DNA of 64,000 bases from Herbihabitans rhizosphaerae (GTDB lineage: Bacteria > Actinomycetota > Actinomycetes > Mycobacteriales > Pseudonocardiaceae), in contig NZ_SGWQ01000002.1 of the NCBI RefSeq assembly GCF_004216555.1, positions 527,219 through 591,218 on the forward strand. The letters run 5' to 3'. This document shows positions 51,169 through 61,039 of this stretch, in pieces (the stretch's first letter is position 1; every line of letters starts with the position of its first letter). The translations under genes and the position numbers were made by a program. The notes under the pieces are model-generated. The model saw nothing but the letters and a program-made list of their open reading frames with translations, was not told where the DNA came from and made no database searches.

Positions 51169-52383
51169 TCAGGTGTTCGTGCGGGGTGCGCTGCATTTGT
51201 GAGCCGGCGGGGTGTCGCGCCAGAGGCAGACCTCGATCGTGGTGTCCTTGCCGCTGATCTGAGTCGCTACGGCCGGTGAGTACACGTAGTCCGGTTCGGT
51301 TGCTGGTAGCGGCACCGCGCAGTTGTGCCAGGGACCGTTGCCGATCTTCCAGCGGGTCATGATTCCGCCGTTTTGCCGGTCGTGGTCATCGGATCCGGCG
51401 CGGCCCCAGATGTAAGTGCGGCTGTCCTTGACGGTGCGCCAAACCGATCCGTTCATTGGGCCAAAGTCAAGGATCTCGCCTAGCTGGGCATGGGACGTGA
51501 GCGCGCTCCCGGTGGGGAGGATTTCCCCAGCGCCGGTGGCTGTATGGCATTCCTCGGCCGCGGTCGGAAAGTCCTTCTCGGGTGGCGGGACAGTGCCGAG
51601 CTCGTCACGGCTGACCAGGACCACGATGACGGCGATCATGAGCACGGCCACCCCGGCCGCTCCTGCTGCCAGCAGCCACCGGCGCCGGCGTGGTGTGACA
51701 GAGGCGGTGGGCACTTGTTCCGGCTTGTCGCTGTCGTCGCCGGGGGAGGCTTGCCTCGCCTTCTCGAGCGTGGCGCTGCGATCGTGGGCAGATGCCTGGG
51801 AACGGTGTCCGATCACGGTCAGCCACGCCCGCACGGTCTTGGAGTCGGTGATCGCGACCGTGGTCCCGGCGAACTCCTCGGGGTGGATTCCCTTGTGTCC
51901 CTGGGAGATCACGTCGGTGTGGAACACGTCGGACACGACCAGCACCACGGTCGCGGCGGGTGTGCCGGCGAGCGCCAGCTTGGTCGCCGGCGCGTTGAGC
52001 ATCCGGGCCAGCACGACCTTCGGCGACCCGGTCAGCCCGTGCGCGTCGCGCACCAGATCGCCAGCGTGCAGCGCCACCCGCACCCGGATCACATCGTCCT
52101 CGCGAGCGGTCCGGTTGCGGTGCCGCAGCGTCTCGGCGAGGTGCCCGAGCAGCGGATACACCAGGCGCGACTTGGGCACGTCCGGCTCCACCAACACGAT
52201 CAGCTCGTCGCCGCGATCCTGTGTCTCGCAACGCGCCCAGTCGATCCCGCTGGCCTCGAACGCCTCGACCACCGCGGGAAACAGCGCCTCCCGCATGCGC
52301 GCGTAGCCGGCGTTGTCCCGCGCGCTGGACCGCTCGACATCGATCGCGAACAACGCCCGGTACACCGAGACCCGCTCCGTCAT
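51169..52383 (-). CDS. Membrane-anchored class III nucleotide-cyclase-like protein
   Basis: The protein is 404 aa. Residues ~7-185 resemble a cyclase homology domain: FAIDVERSSARDN (first metal Asp context), ETQDRGDELIVLV (second Asp, GDE), IRVRVALHAGDLV and GLTGSPKVVLARMLN. Whether it binds substrate is unclear since the usual Lys/Asp and Asn/Arg pairs are not evident. One membrane helix follows at ~236-257, then an extracellular ~145-residue domain with three cysteines (EECHTATGAGE, HNCAVPL, EVCLWRD, HKCSAP) and tryptophans. The orientation is unusual: catalytic-like domain inside at the N-terminus, sensor-like domain outside at the C-terminus. Confidence 0.65.
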   Translation of the reverse strand: MTERVSVYRALFAIDVERSSARDNAGYARMREALFPAVVEAFEASGIDWARCETQDRGDELIVLVEPDVPKSRLVYPLLGHLAETLRHRNRTAREDDVIRVRVALHAGDLVRDAHGLTGSPKVVLARMLNAPATKLALAGTPAATVVLVVSDVFHTDVISQGHKGIHPEEFAGTTVAITDSKTVRAWLTVIGHRSQASAHDRSATLEKARQASPGDDSDKPEQVPTASVTPRRRRWLLAAGAAGVAVLMIAVIVVLVSRDELGTVPPPEKDFPTAAEECHTATGAGEILPTGSALTSHAQLGEILDFGPMNGSVWRTVKDSRTYIWGRAGSDDHDRQNGGIMTRWKIGNGPWHNCAVPLPATEPDYVYSPAVATQISGKDTTIEVCLWRDTPPAHKCSAPRTNT

Positions 52384-52517
52384 GAGATCCCCCTGAGATC
52401 GAGTGCCTACCCAGTGTGACCCGAGCTGTCGACCATTTCCAGCCGGCGAACCACCGACCCACCGATCGCACGATCTCTGATCGCCTACGACCGCTGATCG
52501 AATTCGGACTTACTCGT

Positions 52518-54248
52518 CTAGCCGCGGATCTCGTTGAGGTAGTTGTAGATCGTGTGCCGGGTGACGTCGAGCTGTCCGGCGAGGTGCTCGACGGATTCCT
52601 TGATCAGGAAGAAGCCGGCGTCGTCGAGCTCGCGCACCACGGCAGCCTTGTGCGCCTTCTTCATCAGCTCGATCGGCACGCCGGTCTTGGTGATCGCCCG
52701 GTCGACCAGGAACCGCTGCAGGCTGTCCACGTCCGGCGGGAACGTCTCCCGGTGGGGCGTCCTCGGCTGCTCCCCGTTGGCCAGTTCGCTGTTGACGCAC
52801 AAGCAGCCGATCGCCGTGCCCTCGCCGTCGCGCAGGAACAGCGTCGAGGAGCGGATCGACCTGCCGTCCGGGCCGTAGGTCAGGTAGTTGGTCAGGTTCT
52901 GCGTGGTTCCCCTGCGGATGAGCCCGAGCAGCAGATCGGTCATCGGGCCGCCGACGGTCCGGCCGGTGACGTCACCGGCGATCGCGATGATCGAGTCCGG
53001 CAGCTTGCTCAGGTCGTGCAGCAGCACCTCGTTGCCCGGGCCGAGCATCGCGGCGAGCCCGTGCACGGCGGGCACGAGCGCGGTCAGCACGTCGGACGGC
53101 GGCGCACCACCGGCCGCTCGGGCCGGAGCGGCGACGGTGGTCACCGGCCGGACCAGCCGGGCCAGCGCGGCGCGCACCCGGTCGGCGGCCGTTGCCGGCG
53201 TCGAGGCGTGTGGGGAGAGGCGGACGTGGTCCGGCCGCACGGTCGCGGCGATGTCGGCGGCGGTCAGCGCCGCGCCGACCTGCTCGGCTGGATAGCCGGG
53301 CAGGTCGAACCCGAGGATGCCGGCGCGCCGCTCGGTCGCGGACACGATCCGCCCGCCCGCGGACTCGAGAACCTGCTCCAGCTCGCCGATCCGCTCGGCG
53401 ATCCGCCCCGCGATCGCGGGCACCCGTGCCTGCTCGACCAGCTCCAGCGCGGCGGCCAGCGCGCCGGAGGTGACCGGGCTGAGGTTGCTGATCGACCAGC
53501 CGGCGGCGGTCGGGTCCGGCGGATGGATCATCTCGTCGAACAACCCCGGGTCCAGGGCGCCGGTCCAGCCGGACAGCAGCGGCCTGGTGCGCTCCAGGGC
53601 CCGGTCGGACAGCACGGCGAAGCCGGTTCCCCAGCCGGCGCGCAGCCACTTCTGCCCGCCGGCGACCAGGATGTCGGCCGCCTCCCACGGTTCGTCGGCC
53701 ACGCCGAAGCCCTGGATGGCGTCCACCACCAGCAGCCGGTCGCCGACGACCTCGCGCAGCGCGGCGAGATCGGCGCGGTAGCCGGTGCGGTAGTCCACCG
53801 CGCTCACCGCGACGGTCGTGACGGCGGGGGTGAGCGCGGCGGCGACGGCCTCGGGGGTGACGTGGCCACCGCGCAGCCAGCGCACGGTGAGCAGGCCGGC
53901 CTGCTCGGCCCGCGCCCACGGGTAGGTGTTGGCGGGGAACTCCGCGGCGGGTACCAGTACCTCGCCGCCCGGCGTGTTGAACGCCGCCTGGAACAGGCCC
54001 GAGCTGGTGTTGGGCAACAGCACGACGTGGTCGGTGTCGGTGCCGGACAGCCGTGCCGCGGCGGCCTTGGCGCGGACCTCCTGCCGCATCAGCTCGTCCA
54101 CTGTGGACGGTCCAGCGGTGGTGGTCTGGTCGAGCAGGTGGACCGTGGTGTCCAGCACGGCGTGCGACGGCGGCCCGAAGCGGGCGAAGTCGAGGTAGCC
54201 CGCCGGCTCGTCGAACTGCAGCAGGTACCGGGGGGCGATCCGGCTCAT
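52518..54248 (-). CDS. Fusion: class V aminotransferase + YheO-PAS/HTH regulator
   Basis: The protein is 576 aa. Residues ~1-370 are a complete class V PLP enzyme, with [12 protein letters not shown] (phosphate loop), VVDAIQGFG (Asp176), [14 protein letters not shown] (PLP Lys200) and [12 protein letters not shown]. Residues ~378-576 are a YheO/DauR-type regulator: [49 protein letters not shown] (PAS-like), IGCLCVNSE, and the final helix-turn-helix [30 protein letters not shown]. Stand-alone YheO proteins are about 220-240 aa. It closes the amino-acid transporter operon (ATGA overlap), so it may process the imported amino acid and regulate its uptake. Class V members include cysteine desulfurases and epimerases. 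Confidence 0.85.
   Translation of the reverse strand: MSRIAPRYLLQFDEPAGYLDFARFGPPSHAVLDTTVHLLDQTTTAGPSTVDELMRQEVRAKAAAARLSGTDTDHVVLLPNTSSGLFQAAFNTPGGEVLVPAAEFPANTYPWARAEQAGLLTVRWLRGGHVTPEAVAAALTPAVTTVAVSAVDYRTGYRADLAALREVVGDRLLVVDAIQGFGVADEPWEAADILVAGGQKWLRAGWGTGFAVLSDRALERTRPLLSGWTGALDPGLFDEMIHPPDPTAAGWSISNLSPVTSGALAAALELVEQARVPAIAGRIAERIGELEQVLESAGGRIVSATERRAGILGFDLPGYPAEQVGAALTAADIAATVRPDHVRLSPHASTPATAADRVRAALARLVRPVTTVAAPARAAGGAPPSDVLTALVPAVHGLAAMLGPGNEVLLHDLSKLPDSIIAIAGDVTGRTVGGPMTDLLLGLIRRGTTQNLTNYLTYGPDGRSIRSSTLFLRDGEGTAIGCLCVNSELANGEQPRTPHRETFPPDVDSLQRFLVDRAITKTGVPIELMKKAHKAAVVRELDDAGFFLIKESVEHLAGQLDVTRHTIYNYLNEIRG
54096..54108. repeat. Palindrome copy in aminotransferase fusion gene
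   Basis: Reads GPSTVDE on the minus strand. Confidence 0.8.
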
Positions 54249-55015
54249 GCGAGAACCCGGGCGAGGAACTGTCGGGTGCGGTCCTCCCGCGGATCGCCGA
54301 GCACCTGACTCGGCGGGCCGGTCTCGACCACGGCGCCGTCGGCGAGGAACACCACCTCGTCGGCGGCTTCGGCGGCGAAGCCCATCTCGTGTGTCACGAC
54401 CAGCATGGTCATCCCCTCTGCCGCGAGTGAGGTCATCACCGCCAGCACATCACCGACCAGCTCGGGGTCGAGCGCGGAGGTGGGTTCATCAAACAGCATC
54501 AGCTCCGGTTTCATGGCCAGCGACCGGGCGATCGCGACCCGCTGCTGCTGCCCGCCGGACAGCTGCGCCGGATAGGCGCCGGTACGCTCGGCCAGACCGA
54601 CCCGCTCGAGCAGATCGAGCGCCTCGGCCCTGGCCTGCTCGCGCGGCGTGCCCAGCACCCGGATCGGGCCATCCATGACGTTCTGCAGCGCTGTGCGGTG
54701 CCCGAACAGGTTGAAGTGCTGGAACACCATGCCGATCTTGCGGCGCTGCCGGGCGACCTCGCGCTCGCGCAGCTCGTACAGTTTCCCGTGCCGCAGCCGG
54801 TAGCCCATCGGCTCGCCCGCGACCCAGATCTGGCCCGCGTCAACGGTTTCCAGGTGGTTGACGCACCGCAGGAAGGTGCTCTTGCCGCCGCCGGACGGGC
54901 CGAGCAGGCAGACCACCCGCCCCTTGGCGACGTCGAGGTCGATGCCGCGCAGAACCTCGGTGCCGCCGTAGGACTTGTGCACGCCGACGGTGCGCAACAG
55001 TGGCAGGTCAGACAC
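54245..55015 (-). CDS. Polar amino acid ABC transporter ATP-binding protein
   Basis: The protein is 256 aa from GTG 55015 with AGGAG upstream, overlapping the permease stop by eight bases. Walker [13 protein letters not shown]-loop [17 protein letters not shown], signature [17 protein letters not shown], Walker [15 protein letters not shown] and the switch VVTHEMGF. It is a GlnQ/HisP/TcyC-type ATPase driving uptake with the adjacent permease and binding protein. Contains an extra segment [17 protein letters not shown] also seen in HisP-like subunits. Confidence 0.94.
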   Translation of the reverse strand: MSDLPLLRTVGVHKSYGGTEVLRGIDLDVAKGRVVCLLGPSGGGKSTFLRCVNHLETVDAGQIWVAGEPMGYRLRHGKLYELREREVARQRRKIGMVFQHFNLFGHRTALQNVMDGPIRVLGTPREQARAEALDLLERVGLAERTGAYPAQLSGGQQQRVAIARSLAMKPELMLFDEPTSALDPELVGDVLAVMTSLAAEGMTMLVVTHEMGFAAEAADEVVFLADGAVVETGPPSQVLGDPREDRTRQFLARVLA

Positions 55016-55877
55016 GGGCGCTCCTTGCCGCCCTGGACACCGGGCCGCGATCGGCGGCGCCGAAGGCACGTTCGAGGTAGTGCTGGCCGATGCTCGCGAT
55101 CGTGACCACGACCATGTACCACACGGCCGCCGCGAGCAGCGTCTCCATGACCAGCAGGTTGTGCGAGGAGATGTTGTTGGACGCGTGGATCAGCTCGGTC
55201 ACCCCGATGACCGACGCCATCGACGTGCCCTTGAGCATGTTGATGAAGTCGTTGCCGGTCGGCGGGATGATCACGCGCATGGCCTGGGGGAGCACCACCC
55301 GGCGCAAGGTCGTCGCCGGCGTCATGCCGATCGACTTCGCGGCCTCGGTCTGCCCGGTGCTCACGCTGGTGAGCCCTGCGCGCACGATCTCGGCCATGTA
55401 CGCGCTCTCGTTGAGCGCCAGGCCGAGCAGGGCCGCGGTGAACGCGCTGATCAGCACGTTGGTCTGCTCGTGAACAAGGTGTCCGCCGAACGGCAGCGAG
55501 ATCGAGATCATGGGGAAGACAAGCGCCAGGTTGTACCAGATCAGGATCTGCAGCAGCACCGGCAGACCGCGGAACAACCAGATGTAGCCCGAGGCGAACC
55601 ACCGCGCGACCGGATTGGCAGACAGCCGCAGCAACGCGATCACCACGCCGATGACGATCGCGCTCGCCTGTGCCAGCACCGCCAGCACCACGGTGTTCAG
55701 CAGCCCGATCGCCATCACCCGATACCACAGGAAGTCCGGGACGGAGTTCCACTGGATCTTCGCGTTGCCCAGGGCGATTCCGAGCAGCACCAGCAGGGCG
55801 ATGATGATCAGCGCGCTGATCCAGCGTCCCCACCGGCGCAGCGGCACCACGGGCAGTGGCTCGGTGTCAGCCGCCAT
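55008..55877 (-). CDS. Polar amino acid ABC transporter permease
   Basis: The protein is 289 aa. A 60-residue N-terminal extension with one helix precedes the usual five-helix HisM/GlnP core. The core has [21 protein letters not shown] (FRGTP-like motif) and the EAA loop [39 protein letters not shown] single permease suggests a homodimeric channel. It overlaps the binding-protein stop by 11 bases. Confidence 0.92.
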   Translation of the reverse strand: MAADTEPLPVVPLRRWGRWISALIIIALLVLLGIALGNAKIQWNSVPDFLWYRVMAIGLLNTVVLAVLAQASAIVIGVVIALLRLSANPVARWFASGYIWLFRGLPVLLQILIWYNLALVFPMISISLPFGGHLVHEQTNVLISAFTAALLGLALNESAYMAEIVRAGLTSVSTGQTEAAKSIGMTPATTLRRVVLPQAMRVIIPPTGNDFINMLKGTSMASVIGVTELIHASNNISSHNLLVMETLLAAAVWYMVVVTIASIGQHYLERAFGAADRGPVSRAARSARV

Positions 55878-56805
55878 TGATCACGGCCTCCTTGACCGCG
55901 CCCTGCTCCACGCCCCAGGAGCGCAGGATCGCGCCGTAGGTGCCGTCGGCGATCAGCGCCCGCAACGCCGCGCGGATGGCGTCGGCGAGTGGACGGTTGT
56001 TCTTGTCGACGCCGATCCCGTACGGCCCGCCGTTGATCGGCGCACCCGGCACGACCTCGAAGAACGCGCCGTCACCCGCGGTGCGGGAGACGTACACCGC
56101 GGTCGGCAGATCGTTCAGGATCGCCGCGACCCTGCCGGTGCGCAGCTGGTTCTGGTTCTGCGTGTCGCTGTCGGTCGCCACCGCGTTCACCGCGGGCTTG
56201 CCGGCGCCGGTGCAGCGCGCGGTCTGCTCGGCGGCGAAGGCCTGGTGCGTGGTGCCCTGGACCACGGCGACTGCCTTGCCGCACAACGTGTCCGAGCCGG
56301 TGATGCCGTCCGGATTGCCCTTGCGCACCATGATCGTGATGCCCGAGGTGAAGTAGTCGATGAAGTCGATCTGCCGCTGGCGTGGCTTGGTGTCGTTCAT
56401 CGCGGCCATGGTCAGGTCCACCCGCCCCGACTGGAGGCCGGTGATCAGCGAGCCGAACGCCATGTCCTGGTGTGCGACGCCCACGCCGAGCTTCGCGGCG
56501 ATCGCCTTGGCCAGGTCCACCTCGTAGCCGATGGGCGTCTTGCCGTCGGCGGAGTAGAAGTTGTTCGGCGCTGACTGCAGGCTGGACGCCACCTGGAGCG
56601 TGCCGGCCTGTTTCACCCGGTCCGGCAGCGCGGCGTGCATCGCCGGGTCCTTGCGCACACCGGCGATCACCTGCGTGTTGTCCGGGATGGGCGATGCGGC
56701 CCTGCCACCGTCACTGCCGCTGCCGTCACCGCAGCCGGCGACGGCGACCAGTGTCAGGCCCGCGACGAGCCACTTGACGTGTGGAATCCGGCTTCTCGAC
56801 ATCAC
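55867..56805 (-). CDS. Amino acid-binding lipoprotein of the ABC importer
   Basis: The protein is 312 aa. Signal with lipobox (VAVAGC) after ~25 residues, a Ser/Gly linker, then a family 3 solute-binding fold: GKTPIGYEVDLAKAIAAKLGV, FGSLITGLQSGRVDLTMAAMNDTKPRQRQIDFIDYF, GKAVAVVQGTTHQAF, NDLPTAVYV and GIGVDKNNRPLADAIRAAL. The Arg and Asp usual for alpha-amino-acid binding are in TKPRQ-RQIDF and LNDLPTA. Ligand unknown; polar or sulphur amino acids are likely given the class V enzyme in the operon. First gene of the operon; a second ATG lies at 56802. Confidence 0.92.
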   Translation of the reverse strand: MMSRSRIPHVKWLVAGLTLVAVAGCGDGSGSDGGRAASPIPDNTQVIAGVRKDPAMHAALPDRVKQAGTLQVASSLQSAPNNFYSADGKTPIGYEVDLAKAIAAKLGVGVAHQDMAFGSLITGLQSGRVDLTMAAMNDTKPRQRQIDFIDYFTSGITIMVRKGNPDGITGSDTLCGKAVAVVQGTTHQAFAAEQTARCTGAGKPAVNAVATDSDTQNQNQLRTGRVAAILNDLPTAVYVSRTAGDGAFFEVVPGAPINGGPYGIGVDKNNRPLADAIRAALRALIADGTYGAILRSWGVEQGAVKEAVINGG

Positions 56806-56912
56806 GACCTCCGGGCTGGGCCATCTGGGTCAACGCAAAGTACAACGTCTTGTTGAAGAAGTCGACACCGTGTAGAAGTCCTTGTGTCGGACGCACCGGA
56901 GGGACTCCTGTC

Positions 56913-59423
56913 ATGCGCTTCACGCTCGCCCCCGTCCTCGTGGCCGCCCTCGTCCCGTTCGCGGCGCAGCCCGCGCAGGCCGGGCAACCGGCCGGTGATC
57001 CGGCCCGCCACGTCGACCCGTTCGTCGGCAGCGCGAACAAGGGCAACACGTTCCCGGGAGCCGTCGCGCCGTTCGGCATGCTGAGCCTGTCGCCGGACCA
57101 GCGTCGCTACTACGGGCCCACGTCCGGCCCGAACGCCGGCAAAGGAGCGATCCGGCCGGCCTCGCCGAGTGGCTACCAGTACGACACCGACTACATCTCC
57201 GGCTTCAGCCTCGCCCACCTGTCCGGCCCCGGGTGCATCGGCAGCGCCGGCGACGTGCCGCTGATGCCGATCACGCGGGAGGTCACCACCTCGCCGGCGG
57301 CCTCGGAGTACACCGCGCCGTATCGCAGCACCTTCAAGCACGCCAACGAGCAGGCGCAGCCCGGCTTCTACCAGGTGGGGCTGGACTCCGGGGTGACCGC
57401 GTCGATGGCGGCCGACCAGCGTGCCGGCAGCCTGCGGTTCGCCTACCCGGCCGGCACGCCCGCCGGTCTGTTGGTGCGCGGCTCGGACTCCATCGCGGGC
57501 AGCAGCGACGCCGCGCTGTCCATCGACGAGGCGGGGCGCACCGTGTCCGGCTCGGTCACCGGCGGCAACTTCTGCGGGCCGTACACCGACGACAGGATTC
57601 TGCAGCGCAGCTACTACACGCTGCACTACACGATCACCTTCGACCAGCCGTTCACCGCGACAGGTACCTGGCGCGACGCCGCCGTGAGGCCGGGCGGCAC
57701 CCGCGTCCGCGGCGGCACCGGGTACGAGGGCGGATTCAAGCCCGACGGGTCACCGGCCTACGGGTACCCGCCGCATGGCAAGGGCTCCGGCGGCTATCTG
57801 ATGTTCCAACCGGGATCGACGGTCAACGCCCGGGTCGGCATCTCCTACGTCTCCTCGCGCAACGCCGAGGCCAACCTCGCGGAGGAGAACCCCGACGGCA
57901 CCACGCTGGAGGAGATCCGAGACAGGACCCGGCGAGCCTGGAACGCCGAGCTGGGCCGGATCGCCGTCGGCGGCGGCACCGAGGAGCAGCGGCGCACGTT
58001 CTACACCGCGCTGTACCACTCGCTGCTGCACCCCAACGTGATCAACGACGTGAACGGCCAGTACCCCGGGTTCGACGGGCGGCCACACCGGCTGAGGCCA
58101 GGGCAGGACGCGCAGTACGGCACGTTCTCCGGCTGGGACGTGTACCGCTCGCAGGTGCAGTTGGTGACCCTGCTCGACCCGAAGCGCGGCAGTGACATCG
58201 CCTCCTCGCTGCTCAACCAGGCCGACCAGAACAAGGGCGTGTGGGACCGCTGGACACACCTCAACGGCGGCACGCACGTGATGGTCGGCGATCCGTCCGC
58301 CGTCGCGCTCGCCGGGATCTTGTCCTTTGGTGGCAAGGACTTCCCGGTGCGCGAGGCGTTCGGCTCGCTGGCCACCGCGGCCCGCGTACCCACCAAGGAC
58401 GACTACTCGCGTGCCGGCTACGAGGTGGCGGTCGTCGGGCAGCGCCCGTCGCTGGACAAGTTCCTGCGGCACGGCTTCTACCCGGCGGACTGCAATGCCT
58501 GGGGGTGTCCCAACGAGACGCTGGAGATGGCCGCGGCCGATCACGGTCTCGCCACCATCGCCAGGCAGCTCGGGGACGAGCGGTCCTACGCCGAGTTCGC
58601 GAAGCGGTCGCAGTCCTGGCAGAACCAGTTCAACCCGGAGAGCGGCTACGTCCAGAACCGCAACGCCGACGGTAGCTGGGTGCCCGGGTTCGACCCCGCG
58701 TCGGCGAAGGGTTTCGTCGAGGGCACCGCGGCGCAGTACGTGTGGATGGTCCAGCACAACCCGGCCGGGCTGATCGACGCCATGGGCGGCCGGCGGAACG
58801 CGATCTCCCGCCTGGACCGGTTCTTCAAGGACGAGAACGGCGACTGGGTGCTGATCGGGCCGTGGGACGGCACTACCCACGCCAACATGGACAACGAGCC
58901 GTCGATCGGCGTGCCGTGGCTGTACAACTACGCGGGCGCGCCGTGGAAGACCCAGGAGACCGTGCGCGCCACGATCCGGCAGCTGTGGCTGGATACCAAG
59001 GACGGCGTACCCGGTGGGCCGGACGGTATTCCGGGCAATGACGACCTCGGCCAGATGAGCTCCTGGCTGGTGTTCTCGGCCATGGCCGTGTACCCGCAGA
59101 ACCCGTCCCAGGCGGATCTGGTCGTGACCGCGCCGCTGTTCCCGTCGATCACTGTGCACCGGGCCAGCGGGCAGACCCTGCGCATCACCGCGCCGGGCGC
59201 CGGCCTGGACAAGCCGTACATCACCGGCATGAAGCTCGACGGCGACGCACGCACGCAGACCTACGTCCCGGCGTCCGCGTTGTCCAGGGACACGACCGTG
59301 GACTTCGCCCTGTCGGCCACCCCGGACACCGGTTGGGGCACCGAGCCGGCCGATGCGCCGCCGTCCAACCGCGATGGCGAAGCGCTTTCGCGCGACCAGC
59401 TGGGTCCGCTCGGATCCAGATAG
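56913..59423 (+). CDS. Secreted GH92 alpha-mannosidase
   Basis: The protein is 836 aa from ATG 56913 behind GGAGGGA. Signal peptide ~1-23 (cleavage near AQPAQAG). GH92 landmarks: DPFVGSANKGNTFPGAVAPFGMLSLSPDQ, YISGFSLAHLSGPGC, FYTALYHSLLHPN, GTFSGWDVYRSQVQLVTLLDP, GGKDFPVREAFGSL, GFYPADCNAWG, ETLEMAAADHGLATIARQLG, VEGTAAQYVWMVQHN, NEPSIGVPWLYNYAGAPWKTQETV and NDDLGQMSSWLVFSAMAVYPQNP. GH92 enzymes are calcium-dependent exo-mannosidases that trim mannans or glycoprotein glycans outside the cell. It is divergent from the amino acid transporter across about 107 bases. Confidence 0.95.
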   Translation: MRFTLAPVLVAALVPFAAQPAQAGQPAGDPARHVDPFVGSANKGNTFPGAVAPFGMLSLSPDQRRYYGPTSGPNAGKGAIRPASPSGYQYDTDYISGFSLAHLSGPGCIGSAGDVPLMPITREVTTSPAASEYTAPYRSTFKHANEQAQPGFYQVGLDSGVTASMAADQRAGSLRFAYPAGTPAGLLVRGSDSIAGSSDAALSIDEAGRTVSGSVTGGNFCGPYTDDRILQRSYYTLHYTITFDQPFTATGTWRDAAVRPGGTRVRGGTGYEGGFKPDGSPAYGYPPHGKGSGGYLMFQPGSTVNARVGISYVSSRNAEANLAEENPDGTTLEEIRDRTRRAWNAELGRIAVGGGTEEQRRTFYTALYHSLLHPNVINDVNGQYPGFDGRPHRLRPGQDAQYGTFSGWDVYRSQVQLVTLLDPKRGSDIASSLLNQADQNKGVWDRWTHLNGGTHVMVGDPSAVALAGILSFGGKDFPVREAFGSLATAARVPTKDDYSRAGYEVAVVGQRPSLDKFLRHGFYPADCNAWGCPNETLEMAAADHGLATIARQLGDERSYAEFAKRSQSWQNQFNPESGYVQNRNADGSWVPGFDPASAKGFVEGTAAQYVWMVQHNPAGLIDAMGGRRNAISRLDRFFKDENGDWVLIGPWDGTTHANMDNEPSIGVPWLYNYAGAPWKTQETVRATIRQLWLDTKDGVPGGPDGIPGNDDLGQMSSWLVFSAMAVYPQNPSQADLVVTAPLFPSITVHRASGQTLRITAPGAGLDKPYITGMKLDGDARTQTYVPASALSRDTTVDFALSATPDTGWGTEPADAPPSNRDGEALSRDQLGPLGSR

Positions 59424-59490
59424 ACAGCCGCCAGTCCGCGATTACGCGGCCGTTGTGACGATTCAACCCAAGACCCGGGTGAATAGTGTG

Positions 59491-59575
59491 TGTCCGAGGG
59501 GGGACTTGAACCCCCACGCCCTTAACCGGGCACTAGCACCTCAAGCTAGCGCGTCTGCCATTCCGCCACTCGGAC
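59491..59575 (-). tRNA. tRNA-Leu (anticodon GAG)
   Basis: The minus strand folds as a class II tRNA. Acceptor GTCCGAG (59575-59569) pairs with CTCGGAC (59498-59492), with discriminator A at 59491. The D arm contains TGGCGGAATGGCAGACGC. The anticodon arm is CTAGC-TTGAGGT-GCTAG with anticodon GAG. A long variable arm (GCCCGGTTAAGGGC) and T arm GGGGGTTCAAGTCCCCC complete it. No CCA is encoded. Confidence 0.95.
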
Positions 59576-59908
59576 TCAGTGGAGGACGCAAGCCTAACCG
59601 ATGGTGGGGAGCTCGCCCAACTCGGGTTCAGTGCCCGAAAGTTGGTGACTCTTCGTGGTGATTTCCGACACCACGTGGCTCGCGTTGAACGATAGCTCGG
59701 TTAGTGCATCCGGTCGTATTCCCTTGTGAGCCTGGTCGCTTCGACGGTACATCGGCCCAGGTGGGACCTGAAACCGAGCTTGAACCGGCCTCGGGGCACG
59801 TTACTGTGGGTGACGTTCTGGGGCAACTGGCCCCGATCACCTTCGACTGGCTGCAGGGCGCGCGACCGGCGCGTCCTGGACGGGTGCGCGCTTACTGAGG
59901 GGCTGCGA
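59576..59908 (+). other. 333-bp leader region before the GNAT-lux cassette, with a possible small ORF
   Basis: No recognised gene. A 64-codon frame from GTG 59704 to 59898 encodes VHPVVFPCEPGR... ending HVTVGDVLGQLAPITFDWLQ; it looks protein-like near its end but lacks a good ribosome site. The rest probably holds the promoter of the GNAT-luxE-luxC transcript. GAGGGG at 59897-59902 serves the GNAT start. Confidence 0.3.
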
Positions 59909-61039
59909 GTGGGGTTCGAACGGGCTCGGATCGATGATGTCTACGAGTTACTTGAGCTGTATCGGAAGGTCTACGGGCGGGGCTACGCGCTTCCGCTCGG
60001 TACCGATCCGCAGGTGATGGGCGATCACATCAATTCACCGGACACCACCTGGTTGGTCGGCCGGGCTCAGGGCCGGGTGGTCGCGTCGATCTTGGCCACC
60101 CGTTCGTCGGCGGACCGGCTGGCCAAGATGCAGGGGCTCGTGGTCGATCCGGACAGGCGCGGCTCGGGCGTCGCGCAGCAGGCGGTGCGCTCGCTGGCGG
60201 ACGCGTTGCTCGACAGCGGGGAGGTGGATTCGGTCTATGCCACAGCGCGGACCACGGCCACCGCGCCGCAGCGGATCTGCTTGCGCGCGGGGTTCCGCGG
60301 GCTCGGCATCTTTCCGAATCAGCGCAAGGCGGCCAAGCACGAAACCATGGTGCTGCTGGCTCGCCATCAGGACGGGGTGCTCGAACAGCGGGTGCCTGTG
60401 GCACGGGTGCCCATCGGGCTCGGGCCGATCATGGACGCACTGGATAGCGTGCCGGGAATGCCGGTCCGCCCGAAATGCATGCCGTCGGACATCGTGCGGC
60501 CGCGCACCGCGCGCGCCGCCGGGGGAGACATCGAACTCGTTTCAGCCGACCGATTCGTGCTGCGCCGGTTCGACGAGGTGCTCACCGACCCGGCCCGCCG
60601 GTTCTACCCGTTCCACCAGCCCAACGTGTTGCTCGCCGGCCCGGACGGCGACTACGAGGTGTACGCACATTTGAGCCCGGCGGACGGGTATTGCGCGCTG
60701 ATCGGTGCGGTGCCCTCGGCCGGCGTGGTCACCGAACACCTGGACCAGATCATCGCCAGGCTGGCCGAGTCCGGCGCCCACCACGTGGAGACGCTGGTGC
60801 CGCTGGACGCCTTCGACGGGCTCAGCGCGCTGCTCGCACACGGCTTCCTGCCGGCGGCGGTCTACCCGGCGATGCGCCGTGAGGCCGACGGCTTCCACGA
60901 CTACGTCGTGATGACCCGCACGATGCAGCCGCTCGATTTCCGTGGCCTGGCAATGGATGCCGCGTTCCGCCCGTTCGCCGAGCAGTACATCTCGCAGTGG
61001 ACGCAGATGTACCTCAACACTCAAGGAGTGTTTCGTTGA
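59909..61039 (+). CDS. GNAT-family N-acyltransferase, two-domain
   Basis: The protein is 376 aa from GTG 59909 with GAGGGG six bases upstream. The N-terminal GNAT domain (about 1-150) has WLVGRAQGRVVASILATR, LQGLVVDPDRRGSGVAQQAVRSLADALL (acetyl-CoA loop) and CLRAGFRGLG. The C-terminal ~220 residues form a second domain with DGYCALIGAVPSAG and VETLVPLDAFDGLSALLAHGFLPAAVYPAM, which resembles a degenerate GNAT half. It is translationally coupled to luxE (TTGA overlap), so it probably N-acylates or otherwise modifies a substrate or product of the acyl reductase pathway. Confidence 0.78.
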   Translation: MGFERARIDDVYELLELYRKVYGRGYALPLGTDPQVMGDHINSPDTTWLVGRAQGRVVASILATRSSADRLAKMQGLVVDPDRRGSGVAQQAVRSLADALLDSGEVDSVYATARTTATAPQRICLRAGFRGLGIFPNQRKAAKHETMVLLARHQDGVLEQRVPVARVPIGLGPIMDALDSVPGMPVRPKCMPSDIVRPRTARAAGGDIELVSADRFVLRRFDEVLTDPARRFYPFHQPNVLLAGPDGDYEVYAHLSPADGYCALIGAVPSAGVVTEHLDQIIARLAESGAHHVETLVPLDAFDGLSALLAHGFLPAAVYPAMRREADGFHDYVVMTRTMQPLDFRGLAMDAAFRPFAEQYISQWTQMYLNTQGVFR

